NCBI GenBank assembly: GCA_005883305.1
Contig: VBAC01000001.1
Coordinates: 1,736,001 to 1,800,000 of the forward strand
Reading direction: 5' to 3'
Length of the DNA: 64,000 nucleotides
Origin: Alphaproteobacteria bacterium
Lineage (GTDB): Bacteria > Pseudomonadota > Alphaproteobacteria > Sphingomonadales > Sphingomonadaceae
Of the stretch, positions 22,620 through 31,958 are shown piece by piece (positions within the stretch are counted from its first letter, which is position 1; each line of letters begins with the position of its first letter). A program made the position numbers and the translations under genes. The notes beneath the pieces were generated by a model that saw only the letters and a program-made list of their open reading frames with translations, was not told where the DNA came from and searched no databases.

Positions 22620-23283
22620 TCGGCTCGGCGGCTGCCTGCGTTTCACCGCTCTCCGCGGCGAGCGCGGCTTCCGCCTCGCGCGCGGCGGCGTCGCGCTCGG
22701 CGCGGAGCTCGTTGATCAGCGCTTCGCGGTCCTCGTCGAAGGTCATGTCGCGCGGCGCTTCGGCGCCCTTCGCCTTGGCCGCCTTGGCGACCGCCGCGTC
22801 GAGCTCGCGCTGCGAGGTGAGACCGAGGGTCACCGGATCCTTGGGCTGGATGTTGGCGATGTTCCAGTGGCTGCGCTCGCGGAGTGCCTGGATGGTCGAG
22901 CGGGTGGTGCCGATAAGCTTGCCGATCTGCCCGTCCGAAAGCTCCGGATGGTTGCGGATCAGCCATGCGACTCCGTCCGGCTTGTCCTGGCGCTTGGAAA
23001 CCGGCGTGTAGCGCGGCCCCTTGGTGCGCACCGCCTGGTCCGGCTCCTTCTGCATCTGCAGCTTGTAGGCGGGATCGTTCTGCCCGCGCTCGATCTCGTC
23101 CTGGGTGAGCTCGCCCGAGCGCAGCGGATCCCGGCCCGTCAGCTTCGTCGCGGCCGTATCGTCGGCGATCGCCTGGACCTCGAGGATGTGCAGGCCGCAA
23201 AATTCGGCGATCTGCTGGAAGGTGAGAGCGGTATTGTCGACCAGCCAGGAAGCGGTCGCGTGGGGCATGAGCGGCTGGGCCAA
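22594..23283 (-). CDS. TrcR-type cell-cycle transcriptional regulator (DUF1013)
   Basis: 229 residues. The family begins AQPLMPHATASWLVDNTALT; here that start is a TTG at 23283 with GGAGG five bases upstream, a better choice than the ATG six codons earlier. The DUF1013 core includes FCGLHILEVQAIADD, GRDPLRSGELTQDEI and PDGVAWLIRNHPELSDGQIG followed by a helix-turn-helix-like IGTTRSTIQALRERSHWN. The C-terminus is a charged Ala/Glu helix. Found almost only in Alphaproteobacteria, which supports the taxonomic call. Confidence 0.9.
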   Translation of the reverse strand: MAQPLMPHATASWLVDNTALTFQQIAEFCGLHILEVQAIADDTAATKLTGRDPLRSGELTQDEIERGQNDPAYKLQMQKEPDQAVRTKGPRYTPVSKRQDKPDGVAWLIRNHPELSDGQIGKLIGTTRSTIQALRERSHWNIANIQPKDPVTLGLTSQRELDAAVAKAAKAKGAEAPRDMTFDEDREALINELRAERDAAAREAEAALAAESGETQAAAEPNAETLFKS

Positions 23284-23460
23284 AGGGACCTCCAGAAACA
23301 ATTAGGGCCGCCCCTTCACGGAGCGGCCGGCGTTGGCGGGGGCATTAGTCCCGCAAGCCGTTGAAGGCAAGCCAAAGCTAGCCCCGCGCAAGCGCATCGC
23401 CGGCGATGTTGCCCCGCGCCGCGCCGCGCCTTATGCCGCGCGCCAAGGAGTTTTTTTCGA

Positions 23461-23967
23461 ATGTTTCCGATCGCTTTGGCCCTGCTCGCAGTGCAGGCGG
23501 CGCCCGAACCGCCGCCCGAGCCGATGGAGATCGCCGTCGTCCGCGATGCGATCACCGACCACCTGCGCGCGACGGCGACGTTGCACGGCGACGAGGGGCG
23601 GATCGAGATCTGGTGCGAATCGCCCAATTGGGGGGATGTCAGAATCGAATTTCACTCGCGCCGCTGGCTCGCACGCGGCCAGCTCTTCACCGGCCAGCAG
23701 CCGATCACCTACCGCTTCGACGAAGGCCGCCCCTATCGCCGCCTGTGGCACGTCCGCGACCGCACCGCGAGCTTCGACGACAAGGGGCGGGTGGTGTCCT
23801 TCCTGATCGCGCTGATGCGCTCGCAGCGCCTCGTCCTGCGCACGCGCGACGTCGAGAACCACACGTTCGACAGCGCCTTCGCCATCGGCGAGACCCGCGG
23901 CGCGATTACCACGCTTCTCGACACGTGCGGGTCGAGGCGGCTGAACCCGCGCGTGCTCGGCGAATAG
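23461..23967 (+). CDS. Exported protein, unknown function
   Basis: 168 residues with AAGGAG upstream of the ATG. A short signal-like N-terminus (MFPIALALLAVQAAP) is followed by a single soluble domain: IEIWCESPNWGDVRIEFHS, ITYRFDEGRPYRRLW and a late Cys in LLDTCGSRRLNP. The pattern (one early and one late Cys, a positively charged middle) resembles small periplasmic proteins described only as hypothetical. Stands alone between trcR and amn. Confidence 0.65.
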   Translation: MFPIALALLAVQAAPEPPPEPMEIAVVRDAITDHLRATATLHGDEGRIEIWCESPNWGDVRIEFHSRRWLARGQLFTGQQPITYRFDEGRPYRRLWHVRDRTASFDDKGRVVSFLIALMRSQRLVLRTRDVENHTFDSAFAIGETRGAITTLLDTCGSRRLNPRVLGE

Positions 23968-24012
23968 GGCCAGGCACGCCACCGGGTTTGACATGCAGCG
24001 CCCCGGAGCCGA

Positions 24013-25500
24013 ATGACGGCCGGCATGAAGCAAGAAAAGCATGCCGCAGCGGCGGTCGCGGACATTCCGGGAATCATCGATCGCCTCTGCGAGATATATG
24101 ACGAATCGGTCGCCAATCTTCGCACCGCGCTCGCGCGCTATCTCAAGAACGGCGAGCGCCCCGATCCCGGCGCCCGCGCCGAGGGCCGCTTTGCTTATCC
24201 CGAGCTTCGACTCGACTATCCCTACGGCAGCCCGCCCAATTTTCCGCCCCGGGCCTATGCGAGGCTGAACCAGCCCGGCCGCTACGCGACGAGCGTCGCG
24301 CGCCCCTATCTCCACCGCAAATATATCACCGAGCAACTCGAATGCCTGCTTCGCGACTATGATGTCGAGGTGTCGGTCGGGCGTTCAGCGGACGAAATCC
24401 CTTACCCTTACGTGCTCGACGGCACGGACGACCTTCGGCTCGACGGCGCCCAGGCCGCGGACCTGGCGATGTGGTTCCCGACCACCGAACTCGCCCATAT
24501 CGGCGACGAAGTCGCCGACGGCGAATGGGTCCAGAGCCCTGGCGAGGCCCGCCCCCTCTCGCTGTTTGACGGGCCGCGGGTCGATTTCAGCCTCGCGCGG
24601 CTGCGCCACTATACCGGCACGCCCGCCCAGCACACGCAGCGCTACATCCTGTTCACCAACTATGTCCGCTATGTCGACGAGTTCGTTCGCTGGGCGGTCG
24701 AGGAGCTCAAGGCCGAGGACAGCCCCTATGAGGGCCTCTCGGCGGCCGGCGGAGTCTATGTGACCAGGGACACGCCCGACGCGGTGGCGATGGTCTCCGA
24801 AGGCGGCTGGCGCCGGCACCAGATGCCGGCCTACCATTTGATCGCTCCGAACGGCGAAGGGATCACCCTGGTCAACATCGGCGTCGGCCCCTCCAACGCC
24901 AAGACGATCTGCGACCATCTGGCGGTGATGCGCCCCGAGGCCTGGCTGATGATCGGCCATTGCGGGGGCCTGAGGCCGAGCCAGACGATCGGCGACTATG
25001 TCCTCGCCCACGCCTACCTTCGCGACGATCATGTGATGGACGACGTGCTTCCGACCGAGGTGCCGGTGCCGGCGATCGCCGAGGTTCAGCAGGCGCTGTT
25101 CGCCGCGGCCGTCCAGGTGACCGGCGAGGATCCGCAGGACCTCAAGGCCCGGCTCAGGACCGGCACCGTCGTAACCACCGACGACCGCAACTGGGAGCTC
25201 CGCCTGACTCTCTCGGCGTTGCGCTTCAACCAGTCGCGCGCGGTCGCGATCGACATGGAATCGGCGACCGTCGCCGCGCAGGGCTATCGCTTCCGAGTGC
25301 CCTATGGCACCTTGCTCTGCGTCTCCGACAAGCCGCTCCACGGCGAGATCAAGCTGCCCGGGCAGGCCAACGCCTTTTACGAGCGGGCGATCAGCCAGCA
25401 TCTGCGAATCGGTATCGAGGCGCTGCGCATCCTGCAGCGCGAAGGCCCCCAGCTCCATTCGCGCAAGCTTCGCAGCTTCGACGAGCCGCCGTTCCGCTAG
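24013..25500 (+). CDS. amn: AMP nucleosidase
   Basis: 495 residues (start 24013, or MKQEKH at 24025), the usual length. It hydrolyses AMP to adenine and ribose 5-phosphate. The N-terminal Amn domain (YPELRLDYPYG, RPYLHRKYITEQL) precedes a phosphorylase-type catalytic domain with GVGPSNAKTICDHLAVMRP, GHCGGLRPSQTIGDYVLAHA, the base/ribose-binding AIDMESATVAAQGYRF and SDKPLHGEIK. With the nucleoside genes at 28.5-33 kb it forms a purine-salvage neighbourhood. Confidence 0.95.
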   Translation: MTAGMKQEKHAAAAVADIPGIIDRLCEIYDESVANLRTALARYLKNGERPDPGARAEGRFAYPELRLDYPYGSPPNFPPRAYARLNQPGRYATSVARPYLHRKYITEQLECLLRDYDVEVSVGRSADEIPYPYVLDGTDDLRLDGAQAADLAMWFPTTELAHIGDEVADGEWVQSPGEARPLSLFDGPRVDFSLARLRHYTGTPAQHTQRYILFTNYVRYVDEFVRWAVEELKAEDSPYEGLSAAGGVYVTRDTPDAVAMVSEGGWRRHQMPAYHLIAPNGEGITLVNIGVGPSNAKTICDHLAVMRPEAWLMIGHCGGLRPSQTIGDYVLAHAYLRDDHVMDDVLPTEVPVPAIAEVQQALFAAAVQVTGEDPQDLKARLRTGTVVTTDDRNWELRLTLSALRFNQSRAVAIDMESATVAAQGYRFRVPYGTLLCVSDKPLHGEIKLPGQANAFYERAISQHLRIGIEALRILQREGPQLHSRKLRSFDEPPFR

Positions 25501-25666
25501 GCCCGTCAAGGCCCTGCTTTTCGACGATTTTACGAGAGACCTGAAGCGCCGGGGCCACGATCCACAAGATTCTTCTTCCACATCGTGAAGAGTCTTTGAA
25601 CCGTAAAATGCGGCTTGCTATAGCCCGGGCATCGGAAGGCACGTCTGCCTCGGGGGATTCATCATC

Positions 25667-28456
25667 ATGAAGAAGATCGCACTGCTTTGCGCCACCACTG
25701 CATTCGTCATGCCCGGGGTGGCATTCGCCCAGTCGACCGGCACCGTCGAAGCCGAACAGGACACCATCGTCGTCACCGGCACCCGCACCGCCGAAGTCGG
25801 CGGCATCGTCGTGCCGGACACGTCGAAGACGCGCGAGCAGCTCAACGCCGAGTTCATTCAGCGCCAGGTTCCGGGCCAGTCGATCAACGACACGATCAAC
25901 AACCTGCCGGGCGTCAGCTTCACCAACAACGATCCGTTCGGGTCGTCGGGCGGCAACCTCATCATTCGCGGATTCGACAACAGCCGCATCTCGGAGACGT
26001 TCGACGGCATCCCGCTGAATGACACCGGCAATTACGCGATCTTCTCCAACCAGATGCTCGATCCCGAGATCATCGAGCAGGTCAACGTCAGCCTGGGCTC
26101 GACCGACGTCGACAGCCCGACCGCCTCGGCGACCGGCTCGACCGTCAACTTCCGCACCCGCCGCCCGTTCGAGACCTTCGCCGCGCGCATCCAGGGTTCG
26201 TACGGCGATTTCGACGGCGGCGACTTCTTCCGCGTCTTCGGGGTGATCGATACCGGCGTGCTCACCTCGTGGGGCACCCGGGCGTTCGGCTCGGCCAGCA
26301 TGGCGACCAACGATTTCGTCTACGGCCACCGCGGCGTCGTCTACAAGCAGCAGTATAACGGGATGATCTTTCAGCCGATCGGTTCGAACGGCGACTTCAT
26401 CTCGATCGCCGGCCACTACAACCAGAACCGCAACAATTTCGGCGGCTCGCTGCCGCTGCGCCAGGATACGGTCAATTGCCAGCCCGTTACGGGCCAGACC
26501 CCGGCTCAGGCCCTGACGTGCAGCCAGCCGCGTGTGGTCGGCTCGGCCGCGGGCAATCGCTACCCGCTCAACGGGGACGAGCGCGATTACACGATTGCGC
26601 GCTGCCAGACCCGGAACGCTGTTTTTGAAACCGTCGCCCAGGTCACCGCGGCCGGCTACGTCGATCCCGACGCCGCCAATGGCTGCGGCGGCGAGTTCGA
26701 GGAGCGCTACAACCCCTCGAACACGGGTAACATCCGCCTCAATTCGCGCTTCACGCTGATGGACAATCTCGTCCTCACGGTCGATCCGAGCTTCCAGTAC
26801 GTGAAGGCCAATGGCGGCGGCACCGTCGTTGCCCAGGAAGGCTTCCGCGACGTCAATCCGGCTGGTCCGGTGGTCGGCGGGCCGGCCAATACCGCCACGC
26901 CGCAACAGTGCGTTCAATCCCCGGGCACCGCGGGTCGCAGCTGCCAGACCGGCTATATCGGCGGCACGCCCTATTTCGGCCGCGACCTCAACGGCGACGG
27001 CGATCTGCTCGACACCGTCCGCCTGCTCGCGCCGAGCCAGACCCAGACCGACCGCTACGGCGTGATCGCCGGCCTGCGCTGGGACATCAACGATTTCCAC
27101 ACTCTGCGCCTGAACTACAGCTTCGATCGCGGCGAGCACCGGCAGACCGGCGAGACCGGCCTGCTCAACGTCAACGGCGAGCCGCTCGACGTCTTCCCGG
27201 TGAACATCGCGCTCGCCGACAATGGCGCCAACATCCTGCAGAAGCGCGATCGCCGCTCGGTCGCCCTGCTGCACCAGATCTCCGGCGAATATCGCGGCGA
27301 GTTCTTCGACAGCCGCCTGACCGTGAACGTCGGCATTCGCGCTCCCTTCTTCGAGCGCGACCTCAACAACTTCTGCGCGACCTCGAGCGCCAGCGGCTTC
27401 GTCGAGTGCTTCGGCAGCAATTCCGCCGGCCTGGCCGCCTGGATGGCCAACAATCCGACGGTGAACATCGGCGGCGGCGTCCTCGCGCCCGTACAGGGCC
27501 CGCAGCGCCGCGTGTTCAACTATAGCGAGATCCTGCCCAACGTCGGCGCGGTCTACGACATCGCTCCGCGCACCAGCATCTTCTTCAACTATTCGCGCGG
27601 CCTGCAGGTCCCAAGCACCGATCTGCTCTACAACAGCTTCTTCTACCCGGCGGGCTCCGACCGCGCGAGCCCGACGCCCGAGACGACCGACAATTTCGAC
27701 CTCGGAGTCCGCTACCGCTCAAGCAACATCGTCGCCCAGGCGTCGCTCTGGTACACGATCTTCCACAACCGTATCGCCCAGGCCTACGATCCGGATCTCG
27801 ACCAGAACGTGTTCCGCAACCTCGGTACCGTCGACAAATACGGTATCGACGCCAGCATCGCCTGGCAGGCGACTCCGGAGCTCCAGCTCTACGCCTACGG
27901 CTCGTACCTCTGGTCGGATATCGGCGAGAACGTGCTTGCCGGCGAGTGCAGCGCAACCGTCAGCGCCAGCTGCCCGGCGGGAAGCGTCGGCACGCAAATC
28001 TTCGCGCCGACCTCGGGCAATCGCGAATCGGGCGCGCCGATCTACACGTTCGGCGGCCGCGTCCAGTACAACCTTCCGTGGGTCGAAATCGGCGTGTCGT
28101 TCAAGCAAACCGGCGGGCGCTACGTCAACGACATGAACCAGCCGCTATACCTCTGCACCAACGCCACTGGCGGCAATGCCTACGTCAACGTCGTCGACTG
28201 CCCGGCGACGGCGACCCGCTTCCAGGTCTATGGTGCCAGGACTCCGGCCTACAACATCGTCAACCTCGACGTCCGCGTCCCGCTCAACTGGGCCGGCCTC
28301 AACGACGAGACCTACTTCCAGCTCAACGTGACGAACCTGTTCGACGAATTCTACGTCGGCAATTTCGGCGGCCAGTTGCTGAACACGAGCGTTCCGTTCG
28401 TGAACCTCGGCGCTCCGCGGGCGATCATCGGTACCTTGGTGGTCGGCTTCAGATAA
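25667..28456 (+). CDS. TonB-dependent outer-membrane receptor
   Basis: 929 residues: signal peptide ending VAFAQ (residue ~22), a TonB-box-like DTIVVTGTR near residue 32, a plug domain (INNLPGVSFTNND, NLIIRGFDNSRISETFDGIP) and a long beta-barrel ending in an aromatic residue (TLVVGFR reads out with Phe as penultimate). Several paired cysteines in extracellular-loop-like segments. It takes up an energised substrate across the outer membrane. Because it sits between AMP nucleosidase and cytidine deaminase and near a CNT nucleoside carrier, a nucleoside or nucleotide substrate is a reasonable inference, not shown by sequence. Followed by a strong terminator. Confidence 0.9.
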   Translation: MKKIALLCATTAFVMPGVAFAQSTGTVEAEQDTIVVTGTRTAEVGGIVVPDTSKTREQLNAEFIQRQVPGQSINDTINNLPGVSFTNNDPFGSSGGNLIIRGFDNSRISETFDGIPLNDTGNYAIFSNQMLDPEIIEQVNVSLGSTDVDSPTASATGSTVNFRTRRPFETFAARIQGSYGDFDGGDFFRVFGVIDTGVLTSWGTRAFGSASMATNDFVYGHRGVVYKQQYNGMIFQPIGSNGDFISIAGHYNQNRNNFGGSLPLRQDTVNCQPVTGQTPAQALTCSQPRVVGSAAGNRYPLNGDERDYTIARCQTRNAVFETVAQVTAAGYVDPDAANGCGGEFEERYNPSNTGNIRLNSRFTLMDNLVLTVDPSFQYVKANGGGTVVAQEGFRDVNPAGPVVGGPANTATPQQCVQSPGTAGRSCQTGYIGGTPYFGRDLNGDGDLLDTVRLLAPSQTQTDRYGVIAGLRWDINDFHTLRLNYSFDRGEHRQTGETGLLNVNGEPLDVFPVNIALADNGANILQKRDRRSVALLHQISGEYRGEFFDSRLTVNVGIRAPFFERDLNNFCATSSASGFVECFGSNSAGLAAWMANNPTVNIGGGVLAPVQGPQRRVFNYSEILPNVGAVYDIAPRTSIFFNYSRGLQVPSTDLLYNSFFYPAGSDRASPTPETTDNFDLGVRYRSSNIVAQASLWYTIFHNRIAQAYDPDLDQNVFRNLGTVDKYGIDASIAWQATPELQLYAYGSYLWSDIGENVLAGECSATVSASCPAGSVGTQIFAPTSGNRESGAPIYTFGGRVQYNLPWVEIGVSFKQTGGRYVNDMNQPLYLCTNATGGNAYVNVVDCPATATRFQVYGARTPAYNIVNLDVRVPLNWAGLNDETYFQLNVTNLFDEFYVGNFGGQLLNTSVPFVNLGAPRAIIGTLVVGFR

Positions 28457-28479
28457 GCGACTCGGCTTCGGCCGGAAAT

Positions 28480-28516
28480 GAAGGGCGCCCGGCAATGCCG
28501 CGGCGCCCTTCTTTTT
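28480..28516 (+). terminator. Rho-independent terminator after the TonB receptor gene
   Basis: A 10-bp perfect stem (gaagggcgcc / ggcgcccttc) with a 12-nt loop is followed directly by five Ts, 23 bp after the receptor stop codon and before cdd. Confidence 0.85.
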
Positions 28517-28542
28517 GCCCTCCGTTCGGCTATGAGCGAACG

Positions 28543-28989
28543 ATGACCAGCAATCCCCTCGTCGAGCAGGCGCGCGCCGCGGCGCTCAAGGCCTACGCGC
28601 CCTATTCCAAGTTCAGCGTCGGCTGCGCGATCGAATCCGTCGACGGCGAGATCGTCCTCGGCGCGAACATGGAGAATGCCTGCCACCGGCTCGGCATCTG
28701 CGCGGAGATTTCGGCGCTGACCGCCGCCCGCCAGGCGTTCGGGCTCGACAGGGTGGCGCGAATCGCGGTCGCCGGCGGGCATGTCGGCGCGGACGGAACG
28801 CTGGCGGGAACGAGCCCGGTGACGCCCTGCGGCGGCTGCCGACAGGCGATCTACGAGGCGGCTGACCTGTCCGGGATCGACGTCGAGGTGACCTCGGCCA
28901 ATGGCGAGGGCACCGAAACCGTGACGAGCACCATCCGGGAATTGCTGCCCTACGGCTTCGGCCCGGCGAGCCTCGCCGACGCAGGCTAG
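28543..28989 (+). CDS. cdd: Cytidine deaminase
   Basis: 148 residues, the length of the homotetrameric class. Zinc and catalytic motifs: NMENACHRLGICAEISAL (Cys and Glu of the CAE box near residue 55) and TPCGGCRQAIYEA (PCGGC near 89-93). It deaminates cytidine and deoxycytidine to the uridine forms. Its stop overlaps that of the convergent dioxygenase gene by 4 bp. The terminator upstream means it needs its own promoter or read-through. Confidence 0.94.
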   Translation: MTSNPLVEQARAAALKAYAPYSKFSVGCAIESVDGEIVLGANMENACHRLGICAEISALTAARQAFGLDRVARIAVAGGHVGADGTLAGTSPVTPCGGCRQAIYEAADLSGIDVEVTSANGEGTETVTSTIRELLPYGFGPASLADAG

Positions 28990-29936
28990 ACCAGCTTGAT
29001 CTCCCTCAGCCGCTGCTGGAGATATTCGTCGGCGGTGATCGGCTCCGGATAGAGGTTCGGCCGCTCCGGAGTGATGCAATTGGGCAGGGTCTCGATGCAG
29101 AAATCCGAGCGGAAGTGGAGGAAGAAGGGCATCGAATAGCGCGAGATGCCGCGCCGTTCGGGCGGCGGATTGACCACGCGGTGGGTGGTCGAGCGCATGA
29201 CGTTGTTGGTCAGACGCTGGAGCATGTCGCCGATATTGACGGCGAGTTCGCCGGGCTGCGGAGTCACCGCCACCCAGTCGCCGTCGCGGTCGAGCAGCTG
29301 CAGGCCGGCCTCCTCGGCGCCCAGAAGCAGGGTGATGGTGTTGATGTCCTCGTGAGCGCCGGCGCGCACGTTAGGCCCGTCGCCGGGAATCGGCGGATAG
29401 TGGAGCAGGCGCAAGATCGAATTGCCGTCCTTGACCGTGTCGACGAAATAATCGTGCGGCAGATCGAGATAGCGCGCGATCGCTTCCAGCAGCTTGGCGC
29501 CGGTCGCGTCGAAGGCGGCGAACAGCTCGAGGAAGGTGGACCTGAACGACTCGACCTCTTCCGGCCAGACGTTCGGCGGCATCGAATCTTCGTATTTGTG
29601 GCCCGGCGGCAGATCGCGCGCGACGTGCCAGAATTCCTTGAGGTCGTAATGGACCTCGCCCTTGGCGGTCTCAATCCCGAACGGCGTGTAGCCGCGCGCG
29701 CCGCCCTTGCCGGCGAGATGGTATTTGCGCTTCACCGCCTCGGGCAGGGCGAAGAAGGCCCTGGCCTTCTCTTCGGCGCGCTCGATCAGGTCGGCGGGAA
29801 TGCCGTGATCGGCGACGATGGCGAATCCGTAGCGCTCGAACGAGGCGCCGAGCTTTTGCGAAAAGGCTTCGGAGTCGCGATCGGCGTCGGTCAGCGAGAC
29901 CGAAGCGACTTTCTTTGCGGGTGAAAGCGTATCCAT
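28986..29936 (-). CDS. 2-oxoglutarate/Fe(II) dioxygenase, isopenicillin-N-synthase type
   Basis: 316 residues. N-terminal DIOX_N domain (ASFERYGFAIVADHGIPADL) and a catalytic double-stranded beta-helix with the iron ligands His and Asp in AGAHEDINTITLLLG (~residues 203-205) and His in RSTTHRVVNPP, plus the 2OG-binding Arg-x-Ser in ISRYSMPFF. It lies 52 bp downstream of the CNT nucleoside permease on the same strand, so it may belong to the salvage operon. Related enzymes hydroxylate thymine or pyrimidine nucleosides; that makes a nucleobase or nucleoside hydroxylase a testable guess. Other substrates are equally possible. Confidence 0.88.
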   Translation of the reverse strand: MDTLSPAKKVASVSLTDADRDSEAFSQKLGASFERYGFAIVADHGIPADLIERAEEKARAFFALPEAVKRKYHLAGKGGARGYTPFGIETAKGEVHYDLKEFWHVARDLPPGHKYEDSMPPNVWPEEVESFRSTFLELFAAFDATGAKLLEAIARYLDLPHDYFVDTVKDGNSILRLLHYPPIPGDGPNVRAGAHEDINTITLLLGAEEAGLQLLDRDGDWVAVTPQPGELAVNIGDMLQRLTNNVMRSTTHRVVNPPPERRGISRYSMPFFLHFRSDFCIETLPNCITPERPNLYPEPITADEYLQQRLREIKLV

Positions 29937-29988
29937 GCGCACGCCTTTAACCGAACTCGCCAAAGCCGACAAATTGCGGGCAAATTCC

Positions 29989-31308
29989 TTAAGGCGCGGT
30001 CTGGTTGACCGCCGCCGGCGCCGTGATCGGGGCCGGAGCAGGCGGCGGAGGGGCCGCGACCTGCGCCCCGGTCGCGCCCAGGATGAGTCCGGCGAGCGCC
30101 GCGCTCATCAGGTTGGACAGCGAGCCGGCGAGCAGCGCCTTGAGGCCGAGCCTGGCGATCGTCGGCCGCTGGTTGGGCGCGAGTCCGCCGGTCACCGCCA
30201 TCTGGATGGCGATCGAGCTGAAATTGGCGAAGCCGCAGAGCATGAAGGTGACGATCGCGACCGTGGCGGGAGCGAGGGTTCCCTGGACCTGGCTCAAGTC
30301 GATGAAGGCGACGAATTCGTTCAGCACCACCTTGGTGCCGAACAGTCCGCCCGCCACGCCGGCTTCGTTCCAGGGGATGCCGAGCATGAACATGACCGGC
30401 TGGAAAATCGTTCCGAGAATCATCTGGAAGCTTAGATCCGGGTAGCCGAACCAGGCGCCGATCCCGCCCAAAATGCCGTTGGCGAGCGCGACCAGCGCCA
30501 CGAACGCCAGCACCATCGCCGCCACCGCGACCGCGAGCTTGACGCCGGTCTGCGCCCCTTGCGCGGCGGCCATGATGATGTTGGCCGGCTTTTCCTCGCC
30601 ATGCTCGCTCTCGTCGATCGGCGCGGGCTCGATGTCCTTGGCCGCCGGATCGTCCGGCATGATGATCTTTGCCATCAGGATGCCGCCCGGCGCGGACATG
30701 AAGCTCGCCGCGAGCAGATAGGGCAGCAGGTGCTGGCCGATCATGCTCGCATAGGCGCCGAGGATCGTGCCCGCGACTCCGGCCATGCCGACGGTCATGA
30801 TGCAGAAGAGCTGCGCGGGCGTGAGGTTCGCGAGATAGGGCTTGATCACCAGCGGGCTTTCCGACTGGCCGACGAAGATGTTCGCCGCCGATCCGAGCGA
30901 CTCCACCTTGGTGATTCCGGTGATCAGCTGGATCGCGCCGCCCACCCATTTGATGACCAGCTGCATGATTCCGAGATAGTAGAGGATCGAGATCAGCGAG
31001 GCGAAGAAGATGATGACCGGAAGCGCGGCGATGGCGAAGCTGTTCGCGCCCATCTCCGGCGAGGCGAGCGGCCCGAAGATGAAATCGGTGCCCGCCTTGG
31101 CATAGCCGAGCAGATTCGAGACTCCGCGCGACATCGCGCCGATCCCTTCGCGGCCCCAGGGCGTGCCGAGCACGAGCAAGGCGAGCCCCGCCTGGAGCGC
31201 GAAGGCGGCGCCGACGACGCGCAGGCGAATCCAGCGACGGTTCGAGGAGAAGGCCACGGCGATGGCGAGGATCAAGGCGATGCCGCCGATCCCGATCAGA
31301 TAGTTCAT
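29989..31308 (-). CDS. Concentrative nucleoside transporter (CNT/NupC family)
   Basis: 439 residues from MNYLIGIGGIALIL; about 10 transmembrane segments. Family signatures are GTDFIFGPLASPEMGANSF, SLGSAANIFVGQSESPLVIKPYL, MAGVAGTILGAYAS and NEFVAFIDLSQ...CGFANFSSIAIQ. It uses an ion gradient to bring nucleosides across the inner membrane. Lies between the LOG enzyme (55 bp) and the dioxygenase in a minus-strand run that begins with the adenosine kinase. The C-terminus carries an extra Pro/Ala tail. Confidence 0.95.
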   Translation of the reverse strand: MNYLIGIGGIALILAIAVAFSSNRRWIRLRVVGAAFALQAGLALLVLGTPWGREGIGAMSRGVSNLLGYAKAGTDFIFGPLASPEMGANSFAIAALPVIIFFASLISILYYLGIMQLVIKWVGGAIQLITGITKVESLGSAANIFVGQSESPLVIKPYLANLTPAQLFCIMTVGMAGVAGTILGAYASMIGQHLLPYLLAASFMSAPGGILMAKIIMPDDPAAKDIEPAPIDESEHGEEKPANIIMAAAQGAQTGVKLAVAVAAMVLAFVALVALANGILGGIGAWFGYPDLSFQMILGTIFQPVMFMLGIPWNEAGVAGGLFGTKVVLNEFVAFIDLSQVQGTLAPATVAIVTFMLCGFANFSSIAIQMAVTGGLAPNQRPTIARLGLKALLAGSLSNLMSAALAGLILGATGAQVAAPPPPAPAPITAPAAVNQTAP

Positions 31309-31363
31309 TCTGTCCCCCCCGGATTCGCTTTGTTTTGCCGCACCATCGCGCGGCGGCGCGGAA

Positions 31364-31933
31364 TCACCAAACCATTTTCGGCTCGGCCGCTTCGATCGCC
31401 GCGTCGAGCCGGCCGATCGCGTCGGCAATCGTGTCGGAGACCAGCAATTGGCCGCGCCGCGCAGGCGACATGAAGCCGCTCGCCGTGACGCTGTCGAGGA
31501 AGGCGATCATCCCGTCCCAGAAGCCGGAGACGTTGAGCAGGGCGAAGGGCTTGGCGTGATAGCCGAGCGCGTTCCAGCTCCACGCCTCGAACAATTCGTC
31601 GAGCGTTCCGATGCCGCCGGGAATGGCCACGAAGGCGTCGGTCAGCTCGGTCATCTTCGCCTTGCGCTCGTGCATCGAGCCGACGATGTGGAGCTCGGTA
31701 AGGCCGGTATGCGCCACCTCGAGGTCGATCAGCGCCTGCGGGATCACGCCATAGGCCTCGCCGCCGTTCGACATCACCGCGTCGGCGACCACCCCCATCA
31801 GCCCGAGCCGGCCGCCGCCATAGACCAGGCCGATGCCGCGCCGCGCCATCTCCTCGCCCAAGGCCTTCGCGGTCGCGGCGAAGGCCGGATCGGCGCCCAT
31901 GCTCGCGCCGCAATAGACCGCGAGGCGCTTCAC
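31364..31933 (-). CDS. LOG-family nucleotide 5'-monophosphate phosphoribohydrolase
   Basis: 189 residues from a GTG at 31933 (VKRLAVYCGASMG), 25 bp after the adenosine-kinase-like gene. Signature motifs: GGGRLGLMG, the SMHERKAKM arginine/lysine loop and the PGGxGTxxE box as IPGGIGTLDELFE. LOG enzymes release the base from AMP, CMP or cytokinin-type monophosphates, giving ribose 5-phosphate. In this operon a general nucleotide-salvage role fits better than hormone synthesis. Confidence 0.9.
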   Translation of the reverse strand: MKRLAVYCGASMGADPAFAATAKALGEEMARRGIGLVYGGGRLGLMGVVADAVMSNGGEAYGVIPQALIDLEVAHTGLTELHIVGSMHERKAKMTELTDAFVAIPGGIGTLDELFEAWSWNALGYHAKPFALLNVSGFWDGMIAFLDSVTASGFMSPARRGQLLVSDTIADAIGRLDAAIEAAEPKMVW

Positions 31934-31958
31934 TTCCGTTCCCCGGCGAGGAGAGGCT

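Noticed and set aside
25391-27274. A 627-codon minus-strand frame opposite the first TonB receptor
   Set aside because: Repetitive Ala/Arg/Val/Asp composition without any domain; the plus-strand receptor explains the region.
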